A DNA stretch of 64,000 bases, taken from positions 143,419-207,418 of the forward strand of contig NZ_JANKJG010000006.1 in the NCBI RefSeq assembly GCF_024733015.1, in the 5' to 3' direction. This DNA is from Pseudosulfitobacter koreensis. Lineage in GTDB: Bacteria > Pseudomonadota > Alphaproteobacteria > Rhodobacterales > Rhodobacteraceae. Shown piece after piece: positions 45,776-53,838 of this stretch (its first letter is position 1; every line of letters begins with the position of its first letter). A program made the translations under genes and the position numbers. The notes beneath the pieces are model-generated. The model was not told where the DNA came from and did no database searches. It was given only the letters and a program-made list of their open reading frames with translations.

Positions 45776-46981
45776 ATGCCGGACACAGCGTATTTTGACG
45801 ATCTGGAAACCCGCAGTGCGGACCAGCGGCAGGCCGAGCAGGCGACCTTGCTGCGCGACCGGCTGGCGTCGATATCCCATGCCTCCGCTGAGTGGCGCGC
45901 GGCGGCGGCCGAGGTGCAGGGCCCGGAGGATCTGGTCAAGCTGCCGGTGATGCGCAAATCGGACCTGTCGGCGTTGCAAAAGGAAAACCCGCCCTTCGGG
46001 GGCATCGCGGTCAGCAATCTGGCGCATGTGTTCCAGTCGCCGGGCCCGATCTACGAGCCGGGCGGGATCAGCCACGACTGGTGGCGCATGGGGCGATTCC
46101 TGCACGCGGCAGGCATCGGCAAGGGCGATATCGTCCAGAACTGCTTTGGCTATCATCTGACGCCTGCGGGCATGATCTTTGAATCCGGTGCGCGGGCGGT
46201 CGGCGCTGCCGTTTTGCCTGCGGGCACCGGTCAGACCGAACTGCAGGTGATCGCGGCGCGCGACATCGGCACCACCGCCTATGCCGGCACGCCGGATTAC
46301 CTGAAGGTGATCCTGGACAAGGCCGACGAGATGGGTGTGACCCTGAAGCTCACGCGCGCGGTCGTGGGTGGCGGGGCGCTGTTCCCCAGCCTGCGTCAGG
46401 AATACGCGGACCGCGGCATTGCTTGCCTGCAATCCTATGCCACCGCCGATCTGGGCAACATCGCCTACGAGACCCCGGCAATGGAAGGGATGATCGTGGA
46501 CGAAGGCGTGATCGTCGAAATCCTGACCCCCGGCACCGGCAACCCCGTCGAGCCGGGCGAGGTGGGCGAGGTCGTCGTGACATCGCTGAACCCCGATTAT
46601 CCGCTGATCCGCTTTGCCACCGGCGACATGAGCGCCGTGATGGCCGGGCAAAGCCCCTGCGGGCGCACCAACATGCGCATCAAGGGCTGGATGGGACGCG
46701 CCGACCAGACCACCAAGATCAAGGGCATGTTCGTGCGCCCCGAGCAGGTTGCCGCGCTGGTTGCCAAACATGGCGATATCGCCCGCGCGCGGGTGATTGC
46801 GATGCGCGACGGGCAGCAGGATGCGATGACCGTGCGGATCGAATCGGATGGTGGTGATGCACACAGCTATGCCGCGAGCGTGGTCGATACGCTGAAACTG
46901 AAAGGTACGGTCGAGATCGTGCCCGTGGGCAGCCTGCCGCGTGACGGGTTGGTGATCGAGGATCAGCGGACGTACGATTGA
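45776..46981 (+). CDS. Phenylacetate-CoA ligase-like AMP-forming enzyme (PaaK family)
   Basis: 401 residues, slightly shorter than PaaK (about 430). Conserved landmarks: MRKSDLSALQKENPPFGG near residue 58, GGGALFPSLRQEYADRG near 205, LQSYATADLGNIAYE near 225 (the usual YGxTE replaced by YATAD), TSLNPDYPLIRFATGDM and GRADQTTKIKGMFVRP near 305-320. The glycine-rich P-loop of PaaK (SSGTTG) is not recognisable, so adenylation may be altered. Last gene of the cassette. Confidence 0.85.
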   Translation: MPDTAYFDDLETRSADQRQAEQATLLRDRLASISHASAEWRAAAAEVQGPEDLVKLPVMRKSDLSALQKENPPFGGIAVSNLAHVFQSPGPIYEPGGISHDWWRMGRFLHAAGIGKGDIVQNCFGYHLTPAGMIFESGARAVGAAVLPAGTGQTELQVIAARDIGTTAYAGTPDYLKVILDKADEMGVTLKLTRAVVGGGALFPSLRQEYADRGIACLQSYATADLGNIAYETPAMEGMIVDEGVIVEILTPGTGNPVEPGEVGEVVVTSLNPDYPLIRFATGDMSAVMAGQSPCGRTNMRIKGWMGRADQTTKIKGMFVRPEQVAALVAKHGDIARARVIAMRDGQQDAMTVRIESDGGDAHSYAASVVDTLKLKGTVEIVPVGSLPRDGLVIEDQRTYD

Positions 46982-47025
46982 GGCTTGAGCGTTTGGCGAG
47001 CTCTGCCGACAGTTGTTAGAAGAAA

Positions 47026-47084
47026 GGGGGCTCTGCCCCGAGCGCCTGGCGGCGCTCCCCCGGAGTTTATTTGGCAAGATGAAG
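47026..47084 (+). repeat. Dispersed GC-rich intergenic repeat, copy D
   Basis: GGGGGCTCTGCCCC head, a second palindrome GAGCGCCTGGCGGCGCTC, then CCCCCGGAGTTTATTTGGC and AAGATGAAG. Lies between convergent genes, ending 2 bases before the stop codon of the glutaredoxin-MauE gene. Sister of copy B. Confidence 0.75.
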
Positions 47085-47086
47085 CT

Positions 47087-47833
47087 CTAGCCTGCGATCA
47101 TGCGGATCAGCATCCATGTGCCCATGCCCGCCATCGCGAGATTTTCGCTGAGCGAGATGAACCCGAGCGGCACGTTGTCGTTGCCCCCGGTGCAGGCACA
47201 TTTCAATTCGCGTTTGTCGATATAGACCGCCTTGAACACCGACACCGCGCCGACGGTGCCGACGAAGAGCGCGAGTGGGGCCGCTAACCACAGGGCGACA
47301 CCGGCCAGCATCAGCACGCCAGCCGTCGCCTCGGCGTAGGGGTAGAAATAGGCATAGGGCACCCAGCGGCGCGCCAGCAGGTCGTAGTTCAGGAACATCG
47401 TTGAAAACTGTTCGACGTCCTGCAGCTTTTGCAGGGCGAGAATGGTCATCGCGGTGGCTACGAACCACGGGATCACGCGCCAGTGGAGGAGCGTGCCGTG
47501 GACATTGATCGCGATGGCCAGCGCGATCAGGAACGATATGGCAAAGATCACCAACACGGGGCGGTAGGATTTTTCGTCGCCTTCGCTGACCCTGTGGCCG
47601 AAAAAGCGGCGCAGATCATCGTGGCCGCCGATACGTTCGCCCCCGATAAAGGTTTGCGGGGTGGTCTCGACATTGTGCGCGTCCTTGAACGCGTCGGTTT
47701 CGTCGCGGGTGGTCAGGTGGTGGTCTTCGACGTCGTAACCGTGACGCTCGAGCAGGGATCTGGACTTGAGACCGAAGGGGCAAAGGTGATCGGGCATGAC
47801 CATACGGTACAGGCGGGCGGTTTTCTCGGTCAT
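47087..47833 (-). CDS. Glutaredoxin-MauE/DoxX-like membrane fusion protein
   Basis: 248 residues, ATG 8 bases after GAGGAG. Residues 1-75 are a glutaredoxin fold with MPDHLCPFGLKSRSLLERHG (a single active-site Cys, CPFG rather than CPYC) and the cis-Pro region TTPQTFIGGERIGGHDDL. From about 85 onward come four to five hydrophobic helices of the MauE/DoxX type, with a cytosolic or periplasmic CACTGGND motif near residue 220. MauE helps disulfide formation in methylamine dehydrogenase. This combination suggests electron or thiol transfer across the inner membrane; substrate unknown. Confidence 0.85.
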   Translation of the reverse strand: MTEKTARLYRMVMPDHLCPFGLKSRSLLERHGYDVEDHHLTTRDETDAFKDAHNVETTPQTFIGGERIGGHDDLRRFFGHRVSEGDEKSYRPVLVIFAISFLIALAIAINVHGTLLHWRVIPWFVATAMTILALQKLQDVEQFSTMFLNYDLLARRWVPYAYFYPYAEATAGVLMLAGVALWLAAPLALFVGTVGAVSVFKAVYIDKRELKCACTGGNDNVPLGFISLSENLAMAGMGTWMLIRMIAG

Positions 47834-48037
47834 TTGCTGTGCTCCTCGTCTTTGGCGATCGGTGTCGGGGTCCGTGGTGGTAAAACGGGCTTGCAGGGCT
47901 GGAAGGTTCCGAAGTTTCTGTGCGCGCCCGGATGGCCTGCGCGACATTTTGTGATCGCGGGCGGGCTGGTGGTCACCGCCCCGCGCGGCTAGGACAAGGG
48001 CAGGAGACGTCGGATAAATCAGGGGCTGGCCGAGCGC

Positions 48038-48919
48038 ATGTGGATCGTAAGGGTTTTGTTGGTATGCTGCCTGTTGGCAGCCTGTGGCACCCGGCCCGAG
48101 CCGTCGCGGGCCCCGGTCACGCCGCTGCTGTTCAACGCCGCCGACATCGAAAGGCAGGACAAGCTGCTGATCCTGGTGCCCGGCTCGATGACGCCGCTGG
48201 GCATTTTCGATCCCGTAGTGGAGTGGCATACCAAGGGCTATGCCTTTGCCGCCTATCGGTTTCCGGGCATGGACGGCCGCCCGCTGGACGGGCCGCTGGA
48301 CATTGCGCGCGCGGCGCAGACCATCGTGACGCTGGCCGAGCGGTATCCCGACAAGGAGATCAAGCTGTTGGGGTTTTCCACCGGTGCCCCGATTGCGATG
48401 CTGGCGGCCAAGCAGATCGGTCCGCGCGCGCAGGTGGCGGCCATGTCCAGCGCGGTGGAGTTCGGCGGCGGGGCGCAGACCGGGCTGCGGGGGATCGACG
48501 ACATTCTGGTGGCCGCCGCGCGGGCCAGATCGGTCAACAGCCGCAAGGTCTGGGAGGACTACTTTCCGGTGCTTCTGTTCGGACGCGAAGGCGCGCGGTC
48601 GCCCGAACGCGCGGACGATATCGCGCGCATCGCCGGGCGCGAGAAAAAGATCGTGGTCGAGCCGTCGTTCAACACCTTCAAGGCGCACACGATGGCGCTG
48701 GTGGGTTGGCAATTGCCCGAGGATTTCAGCCTGCCGCCCGGACAGGTGCATTTCTATGCGGGCAGTGCCGATACCGTGTTCAGGCCCCGGCAGGTGCGCA
48801 GGTTCGCGCAACGGGTCGGAGGCGCACCGATCACCTTCTATCCCGGCCTTGGGCATCTGCTCTATGTTGCAGAGCCGCGTGTGTTCGATGACATCCTTGC
48901 GTTCTTCGAGGCGAGCTAG
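48038..48919 (+). CDS. Alpha/beta-hydrolase lipoprotein
   Basis: 293 residues. Lipoprotein signal with lipobox LAACG (Cys16). Nucleophile elbow LLGFSTGAP (G-x-S-x-G) near residue 114, a probable acid Asp in YAGSADTVF and catalytic His in GLGHLLYV near the end. Membrane-anchored serine hydrolase of unknown substrate. Start at the ATG following the short basic upstream region; no operon partner in tight spacing. Confidence 0.85.
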   Translation: MWIVRVLLVCCLLAACGTRPEPSRAPVTPLLFNAADIERQDKLLILVPGSMTPLGIFDPVVEWHTKGYAFAAYRFPGMDGRPLDGPLDIARAAQTIVTLAERYPDKEIKLLGFSTGAPIAMLAAKQIGPRAQVAAMSSAVEFGGGAQTGLRGIDDILVAAARARSVNSRKVWEDYFPVLLFGREGARSPERADDIARIAGREKKIVVEPSFNTFKAHTMALVGWQLPEDFSLPPGQVHFYAGSADTVFRPRQVRRFAQRVGGAPITFYPGLGHLLYVAEPRVFDDILAFFEAS

Positions 48920-48970
48920 GGCGGCGGCTGTGCTCTGGTCATTCCGACGGAAATGGTCGACATAAGGGCG

Positions 48971-50641
48971 ATGAGCGATCAGGCGATACATTCCGCGGGG
49001 CGGCCCGCAAAAACCCGGCTGGCACCGCGCGGGCTGTCGACCGTTGCCCTGATGGCGGCGGCGATCTGTCTGCTGCCGATGGTGGCGGTCCTGCTTGCGT
49101 CCTTTGGCGGTGGTTTCGAGACGGTGCAACACCTGATGCAGACGGTGCTGCCGCGCTATGTCGGCAACACGCTGGCGCTGGTGCTGCTGGTGTCGGCGGG
49201 CACCTTCATGGTGGGCGTCGGTGCCGCATGGCTGGTGACGATGACGCGGTTTCCCGGTGTTCGGCTGTTCGAGATCGCGCTGGTGCTGCCGCTGGCCTTT
49301 CCGGCCTATGTGCTGGCCTATGCTTATACCAGTGTTCTGGATCATCCCGGCGTGGTGCAGTCGACGCTGCGGGCGGTGATGGGCTGGGGGCCGCGCGATT
49401 ACTGGTTTCCCGAGATCCGCAGCCTGGGTGGGGCCGCGTTGATGCTGGTGCTGGTGCTTTATCCTTATGTCTATCTGCTGGCGCGGGCGTCGTTCCTGCA
49501 GCAATCGGGCACGACGTTTCTGGCGGCGCGGGCGCTGGGCAGTTCGGTCTGGGGTGCATTTTTCAAGGTCAGCCTGCCGCTGGCGCGCCCGGCCATCGCG
49601 GCGGGTGTGCTGCTGACGGTGATGGAGACGATCGCCGATTTCGGCACCGTGGCCTATTTCGGCGTGCAGACCTTTGCCACGGGAATCTACACCAGCTGGT
49701 TCAGCCTGGGCGACCGCACCGGGGCCGCGCAACTGGCGCTGTGCCTGCTGAGCTTTGCGCTGCTGCTGGCGATGCTGGAACGCGCGCAGCGCGGACGGGC
49801 GAAATATCATGATCCGTCGCGTGGCAGCAAAGGCGGCAATCCCCCTGTCGAGCTGCGGGGTCTTCGGGCAGCCCTGGCGATGGTGCTGTGCGGTGTGCCG
49901 GTGCTGCTGGGGGCGTTGCTGCCGATCCTGATTCTGGTGACCATGGGGCTCGCGTCCGAGCAGGATCTGACCAGTGCGCGCTATCTGGGCTTTGCGCGAA
50001 ATTCACTGACGCTGGCGGCGATTGCGGCGATGCTGACGCTGGGAGCGGCGATTGCTGTGGGGTTCTACAATCGCATCCAGCCTGGGCCGCTGGCGCGCGG
50101 CGCCGCCTATGTCGCGCGGCTGGGATATGCCGTGCCGGGCGGGGTGATCGCGGTGGGGCTTCTGGTGCCATTTGCCGCCTTCGACAACCGGCTGGACGCG
50201 TGGATGCGCACCACGTTCGACATCTCTACCGGGCTGCTGATCACCGGGTCGATATGGTTGCTGGTGCTGGCCTATATGGTGCGGTTCCTGGCGGCGGCGC
50301 TGGGGGCCTACGAGGGCGGGCAGGCGCTGGTGCATGTGAACATGGACGCGGCCAGCCGGTCGCTGGGCAAGGGGCCGCTGGCGACGCTGCGCCGGGTGCA
50401 TCTGCCGATCCTGACGCCCAGCCTGCTGACGGCGGCGCTGATCGTCTTTGTGGACGTGATGAAGGAACTGCCCGCGACGCTGATCATGCGCCCCTTCAAC
50501 TATGACACGCTGGCGGTGCAGGCGTACCGGCTGGCCAGTGACGAACGGCTGGACGGGGCGGCGGTGCCATCGCTGGTGATCGTGGCGGTGGGGGTGCTGC
50601 CGGTGATCCTGATCTGCCGTCAGGTCGGGCGCAGCCGGTAA
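48971..50641 (+). CDS. Iron(III)-type ABC transporter permease (FbpB/AfuB type)
   Basis: 556 residues from an ATG preceded by AAGGGCG; an ATG at 48953 is the alternative. Two fused permease halves of about six transmembrane segments each, with EAA-loop motifs ARALGSSVWGAFFKVSLPLARPA near residue 190 (first half) and AASRSLGKGPLATLRRVHLPIL near 465 (second half). FbpB-type proteins transport ferric ions from a periplasmic binding protein. No binding-protein or ATPase gene is in this window next to it. Confidence 0.9.
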   Translation: MSDQAIHSAGRPAKTRLAPRGLSTVALMAAAICLLPMVAVLLASFGGGFETVQHLMQTVLPRYVGNTLALVLLVSAGTFMVGVGAAWLVTMTRFPGVRLFEIALVLPLAFPAYVLAYAYTSVLDHPGVVQSTLRAVMGWGPRDYWFPEIRSLGGAALMLVLVLYPYVYLLARASFLQQSGTTFLAARALGSSVWGAFFKVSLPLARPAIAAGVLLTVMETIADFGTVAYFGVQTFATGIYTSWFSLGDRTGAAQLALCLLSFALLLAMLERAQRGRAKYHDPSRGSKGGNPPVELRGLRAALAMVLCGVPVLLGALLPILILVTMGLASEQDLTSARYLGFARNSLTLAAIAAMLTLGAAIAVGFYNRIQPGPLARGAAYVARLGYAVPGGVIAVGLLVPFAAFDNRLDAWMRTTFDISTGLLITGSIWLLVLAYMVRFLAAALGAYEGGQALVHVNMDAASRSLGKGPLATLRRVHLPILTPSLLTAALIVFVDVMKELPATLIMRPFNYDTLAVQAYRLASDERLDGAAVPSLVIVAVGVLPVILICRQVGRSR

Positions 50642-50691
50642 CCGCAGAAGCGTCGCGGGCAGCCCCTTCGGGCCGCCCGCACCGGCGTTGC

Positions 50692-51561
50692 TCAGCTGTC
50701 GTCGCCGATCTTGTCCCAAGTCTGGGTTTCGAAATCCGACGCATCGTGGCGTTCGCGCAATTGGGTTTCGGGTGCGCCGAAGGCACGGTTGACCATGCGG
50801 CCCCGTTTCACGGCGGGCCGTGCGTCGATCTTTTTCGCCCAGGCCATCACGTTGGTGTAGCTTTCGACATCGAGGAAGGTCGCCGCCTCGTAGAGACGCC
50901 CCAGGACCAGTTGACCATACCAGGGCCAGATCGCGATGTCGGCGATGGTATAGTCGTCGCCCGCAACATAGGGATGATCGGCAAGCTGGCGTTCCAGCAC
51001 GTCAAGCTGGCGTTTGACTTCCATCGTGAAGCGGTTGATCGGGTATTCCCACTTTTCCGGCGCATAGGCGTAAAAGTGACCGAAACCGCCGCCCAGATAG
51101 GGCGCGCTGCCCATCTGCCACATCACCCAGTTCATCACTTCGGTGCGCGCAGGGCCGGAGGCGGGCAGGAATTCACCGAACTTTTCGGCCAGGTGAAACA
51201 GGATCGACGCGCTTTCAAAGACGCGGACGGGCGTGTCGCCCGAGCGGTCCATCAGCGCGGGGATCTTCGAGTTGGGGTTGATCTCGACGAAGCCGGACGA
51301 AAACTGGTCGCCCTCACCGATGTTGATCAGATAGGCATCGTATTCCGCGCCCGCGTGGCCTTTTTCCAGCAGTTCTTCCAGCATCACGGTCGCCTTGACG
51401 CCGTTGGGCGTGGCCAGCGAATGCAATTGCATCGGGTGCTTGCCGACCGGCAACTCCTTGTCGTGGGTCGGACCTGCGACGGGGCGGTTGATGTTGGCAA
51501 ACTTGCCGCCGCTTTGGGCGTCGTTGGTCCAGACGTCGGGTGGCGTGTAGGTGTCGGTCAT
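50692..51561 (-). CDS. yghU: Glutathione-dependent disulfide-bond oxidoreductase (YghU type GST)
   Basis: 289 residues starting at the ATG before TDTYTPPDVW; an earlier in-frame ATG overlaps a repeat-proximal region and is unlikely. Landmarks of YghU: FANINRPVAGPTHDKELPVG near residue 20, LHSLATPNGVKATVMLEEL near 47, NPNSKIPAL near 95, FESASILFHLAEKFG near 115, and C-terminal DIAIWPWYGQLVLG. YghU-type proteins bind two glutathiones and reduce disulfides, with weak peroxidase activity. Confidence 0.93.
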   Translation of the reverse strand: MTDTYTPPDVWTNDAQSGGKFANINRPVAGPTHDKELPVGKHPMQLHSLATPNGVKATVMLEELLEKGHAGAEYDAYLINIGEGDQFSSGFVEINPNSKIPALMDRSGDTPVRVFESASILFHLAEKFGEFLPASGPARTEVMNWVMWQMGSAPYLGGGFGHFYAYAPEKWEYPINRFTMEVKRQLDVLERQLADHPYVAGDDYTIADIAIWPWYGQLVLGRLYEAATFLDVESYTNVMAWAKKIDARPAVKRGRMVNRAFGAPETQLRERHDASDFETQTWDKIGDDS

Positions 51562-51638
51562 CGTGAGTGCCTTTCGGTCAGGGGTTCTGGGGTAACCTAT
51601 GGTCTTATGCCAAAGGCGCAAGGCCGCAGGATGACACT

Positions 51639-51696
51639 GGGGGCGCTGCCCCCGGCGCTGACGCGCCTCCCCCGGGATATTTGAAGGCCAAAAGAA
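51639..51696 (+). repeat. Dispersed GC-rich intergenic repeat, copy E
   Basis: GGGGGCGCTGCCCCC head, a second arm GGCGCTGACGCGCC, then TCCCCCGGGATATTTGAA and GGCCAAAAGAAG. It lies between two minus-strand genes (yghU and rpmJ) yet keeps the same plus orientation as the other four copies. Confidence 0.75.
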
Positions 51697-51730
51697 GGGA
51701 AGGTGGGCAGAGCGCGATGGTTCGGGACAT

Positions 51731-51758
51731 AAAAAAAGCCGCCCACTGTGGGACGGCT
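51731..51758 (-). terminator. Rho-independent terminator of rpmJ
   Basis: On the minus strand AGCCG-T-CCCA, loop CAG, TGGGCGGCT followed by TTTTTT. Nine-bp stem with one bulge, 26 bases after the rpmJ stop. Confidence 0.8.
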
Positions 51759-51783
51759 CTTTAAAACGTGATGTGTTGAATGC

Positions 51784-51909
51784 TCAACCTTGGCGGGCTT
51801 TGAACCGGCGCTGCGTCTTGTTGATGACGTACACACGGCCTTTGCGACGCACAACGCGGCAGTCACGGTGCCGGTTTTTGAGCGAGCGGAGCGAGTTGCG
51901 AACCTTCAT
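51784..51909 (-). CDS. rpmJ: 50S ribosomal protein L36
   Basis: 41 residues: [17 protein letters not shown] followed by [18 protein letters not shown] and FKARQG. This is the C-minus, longer L36 type of alphaproteobacteria, with only one Cys of the zinc ribbon left. Ribosome site GGAAG upstream of the ATG, a hairpin terminator downstream, and tRNA-Val 82 bases upstream on the same strand. Confidence 0.95.
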   Translation of the reverse strand: MKVRNSLRSLKNRHRDCRVVRRKGRVYVINKTQRRFKARQG

Positions 51910-51991
51910 GGCGCTTCTTCCTCATGTTTCATGGCGCGAAGCAGCGCCGGGGTTGCGGGCGTCCGGGCGGGTGCCCGAACAGTGAATAGAA

Positions 51992-52066
51992 TGGTGGGCG
52001 ATACAAGGATCGAACTTGTGACCCCTTCGATGTCAACGAAGTGCTCTACCGCTGAGCTAATCGCCC
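51992..52066 (-). tRNA. tRNA-Val (anticodon GAC), CCA encoded
   Basis: Minus strand: acceptor GGGCGAT pairs with ATCGCCC, D-arm TAGCTCAGCGGTAGAGC, anticodon stem CTTCG / CGAAG with loop TTGACAT, T-arm ACAAGTTCGATCCTTGT, discriminator A and genomic CCA. Anticodon GAC reads valine codons GUC/GUU. Confidence 0.97.
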
Positions 52067-52215
52067 ACTCTGGCCTTCACGAAACTTTGCCCCAAACAAG
52101 AATGGGGCGCGAGATTTCGCGCCGGTAGGGGGGCGTATAAAAGGAGTCGGAAGCGGGATCAAGGGCTTTTGATAAGCGTATTTCATGCGCTATGTTCTTT
52201 TCACGAGGAGACCTC

Positions 52216-53076
52216 ATGCCAAAGCTTGCCTACGAAGTCCTGCACCCGGATGTTAACGCATCCTGTGTCGTGTTCGCCTCGCCCCATTCCGGGCGCGATT
52301 ATTCCTGGCGATTCCTGCGCAGCACGGTGCTGAACGAACACCAGGTGCGGTCGTCGGAAGATGCCTTTGTCGACATGCTGTTCGACTGCGCGCCGCGTTT
52401 TGGTGCCAGCTTTCTCAAGGCAGGCGCGCCGCGTGCCTTTGTCGATCTGAACCGGGCGGCAGACGAGCTGGACCCCGCGCTGATCGAGGGGGTGCGTCCG
52501 CGCGGTCACAATCCGCGTGTCGCGTCCGGTCTGGGTGTGGTGCCGCGCGTGGTGGCCAACGGGCGCGCGATCTATCGCGGCAAGCTGACGTTGGAAGAGG
52601 CGCAGCGACGGATCGAGCTTTATTGGCGTCCCTATCACGCGATGTTGCAGCAGTTGCTGGACAGCGCACATCGGCGGCACGGGCAGGCGGTGCTGATCGA
52701 TTGCCATTCGATGCCGCACGAGGCGATAGACAGCGTGGTGCGCGGCGGGATGAAGCGGCCCGATGTGGTGCTGGGTGATCGCTTTGGCGCCGCTGCGGGG
52801 GGCGAGGTCGTGGACCGGATCGAGGCGGCTTTTGCCGCCGCCGGGTTTGTGGTCACGCGCAATGCGCCCTTTGCCGGAGCCTATATCACGCAGGCTTACG
52901 GACGTCCCGCGCGCGGGCAACATGCGGTTCAGGTTGAAATCGACCGCTCGCTTTACATGAACGAGGCGCTGGTGCGGCCCAATGGCGGGTTCGAGGATGT
53001 GCGCGCAAGGCTGGAAACCGTCGTGGCCGAGATCGCGCAGATCGGTCAGGAGCGGATGCCGCTGGCTGCCGAGTGA
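52216..53076 (+). CDS. N-formylglutamate amidohydrolase family protein
   Basis: 286 residues from the ATG after GAGGAG. Family motifs: FASPHSGRDYSWRFL near residue 17, RAFVDLNRAADELDP near 75, and the metal-binding DCHSMPHEA near 160, followed by TRNAPFAGAYITQAYGRP near 215. HutG-type enzymes hydrolyse N-formylglutamate in histidine breakdown, but no hut genes are nearby, so the true substrate is open. Confidence 0.9.
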   Translation: MPKLAYEVLHPDVNASCVVFASPHSGRDYSWRFLRSTVLNEHQVRSSEDAFVDMLFDCAPRFGASFLKAGAPRAFVDLNRAADELDPALIEGVRPRGHNPRVASGLGVVPRVVANGRAIYRGKLTLEEAQRRIELYWRPYHAMLQQLLDSAHRRHGQAVLIDCHSMPHEAIDSVVRGGMKRPDVVLGDRFGAAAGGEVVDRIEAAFAAAGFVVTRNAPFAGAYITQAYGRPARGQHAVQVEIDRSLYMNEALVRPNGGFEDVRARLETVVAEIAQIGQERMPLAAE

Positions 53077-53154
53077 TCTGACGCGTCGTTACGCTGGTCC
53101 TTGTGCGATTTGCAGGTAGCTTGGCCCTTGAGACATGTCAGGGGAGAGACGACG

Positions 53155-53835
53155 ATGGAACTGGATCAGGCAATTTCCGAACGGCGCAGCATCAGGGGGT
53201 TCAAACCCGACCCGGTGCCGCGCGACCTGCTGGAAGAGATCATCGCCCTGGCCAACCGCGCGCCGTCGTCGATGAACACCCAGCCCTGGCATTTTCACGT
53301 GCTGACCGGTGCCCCGCTGGAAGCCGTGCGCAGCGGCAATTCCGAACGGATGCTGTCAGGCGTGCCGCCGCAGCGCGAGATTGTGGACCACGGGGCCTAT
53401 CAGGGTGTGCACCGCGACCGGCAGGTCGAAATCGCGGTCCAGCTGTTCGAGGCAATGGGCATCGAGCGTGACAACAAGGAAAAGCGGCAGGATTGGGTCA
53501 TGCGCGGCTTTCGCCAGTTTGACGCGCCGGTGTCGGTCGTCGTGACCTTCGACAAGGATCTTGAGGGCGGCACCATCGCGCATTTCGATCTGGGGGCGGT
53601 GACCTACGGGCTGGTTCTGGCGGCGTGGAGCCGGGGACTGGGTGCCGTGATCAACGGACAAGGCATCATGCAATCGCCGGTGGTGCGCGAACATGCGGGC
53701 ATTCCCGATGATCAGGTGATCATGACCTGCGTGGCGCTGGGTTGGCCGGACGAGGAATTTTCGGCCAACGCGGTTGTCTCGCGCCGCCGGGACGTCAGCG
53801 AAACCGCACGCTTCGTCGGCTTCGACCAAGCCTGA
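53155..53835 (+). CDS. Nitroreductase family FMN oxidoreductase
   Basis: 226 residues, ATG after GGGGAGAG. N-terminal ERRSIRGFKPDPVP and NRAPSSMNTQPWHFHV bind FMN; C-terminal ALGWPDEEFSANAVVSRRRD completes the fold. NAD(P)H-dependent reduction of nitro compounds, quinones or enones; the natural substrate is unknown. Convergent with dinB, 3 bases between stops. Confidence 0.92.
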   Translation: MELDQAISERRSIRGFKPDPVPRDLLEEIIALANRAPSSMNTQPWHFHVLTGAPLEAVRSGNSERMLSGVPPQREIVDHGAYQGVHRDRQVEIAVQLFEAMGIERDNKEKRQDWVMRGFRQFDAPVSVVVTFDKDLEGGTIAHFDLGAVTYGLVLAAWSRGLGAVINGQGIMQSPVVREHAGIPDDQVIMTCVALGWPDEEFSANAVVSRRRDVSETARFVGFDQA

Positions 53836-53838
53836 ACG

